DNA of 46,204 nucleotides from Candidatus Moraniibacteriota bacterium (lineage in GTDB: Bacteria; Patescibacteriota; Minisyncoccia; Moranbacterales; UBA1568), in contig JAAXXG010000008.1 of NCBI GenBank assembly GCA_013334575.1, positions 1 through 46,204 on the forward strand, written 5' to 3'. This document shows, in pieces, positions 45,931-46,204 of the stretch. Each line of letters opens with the position of its first letter. Position 1 is the stretch's first letter. The notes under the pieces are model-generated. The model did not search any database. It saw only the letters and a list, made by a program, of their open reading frames with translations, and was not told the origin of the DNA. Position numbers and translations under genes: made by a program.

Positions 45931-45941
45931 AGAGCTTTGCG

Positions 45942-46204
45942 CTAATCCGTCCACTCATCCGCGAGCATTTCCGCCTGTTTGAGCACATTCTCGGTCGCGA
46001 TCTTTTGCATATCCGGCGGATAACCATACTGTCGGAGTGTTCGTCGAACCAGCACTCGAAGTTTTGCCCGGACACTTTCCTTCACGGTCCAGTCGATCGT
46101 CGCATTCGTACGCACTCGCTCAACAAGCACCCGCGCCAGAGCACGCAATTGCTCATCTCCAAGAACCGCCTGCGCACTCGGATTGTCAGCCAGCGCATCA
46201 TAGA
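45942..46204 (-). CDS. hsdR: Type I restriction enzyme R subunit, C-terminus (runs off window)
   Basis: [84 protein letters not shown] matches typical HsdR C-terminal helical region. Confidence 0.87.
   Translation of the reverse strand, partial: YDALADNPSAQAVLGDEQLRALARVLVERVRTNATIDWTVKESVRAKLRVLVRRTLRQYGYPPDMQKIATENVLKQAEMLADEWTD

Overview
The window reads as a roughly 55-60% GC (estimated by eye) bacterial chromosome segment, probably from a Patescibacteria/CPR-type genome. That placement is inferred from gene content and needs a marker-gene tree. It opens in the 5' end of a 16S rRNA gene (minus strand). It then carries a core translation block: infA-rpmJ-rpsM-rpsK-rpsD-rpoA-rplQ-rplM-rpsI, rpsB-tsf, rpmE-prfA-prmC, rpmG and five tRNAs. 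Isoprenoid genes, an exonuclease, a NUDIX gene and a histone-H1-like gene follow. A probable secretion/surface locus (VirD4/TraG-like ATPase plus a ~1430-aa coiled-coil protein) and two GT39-like glycosyltransferases come next. The right end (~37-46 kb) is accessory. It contains a dispersed ~65-bp palindromic repeat between single-gene units, near-identical ORF duplications, a ClpP-like protein, an Mrr remnant, a papain/NlpC-like protein, a TM-DUF2726-like nuclease, a GIY-YIG+RAMA-like protein and the C-terminus of a type I restriction HsdR. The best candidates for something undescribed are: (1) a GIY-YIG gene wedged between an intact tRNA-Tyr and a broken tRNA-Tyr copy whose T-arm is split by a double hairpin, with tandem copies of the tRNA tail next to it; (2) the cassette-like array with ~65-bp repeats; (3) the coupled HsdR / GIY-YIG-RAMA / TM-DUF2726 operon; (4) a LysM-like domain shared by two proteins flanking the VirD4-like ATPase. 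All family assignments are from motif reading only; no searches were run.
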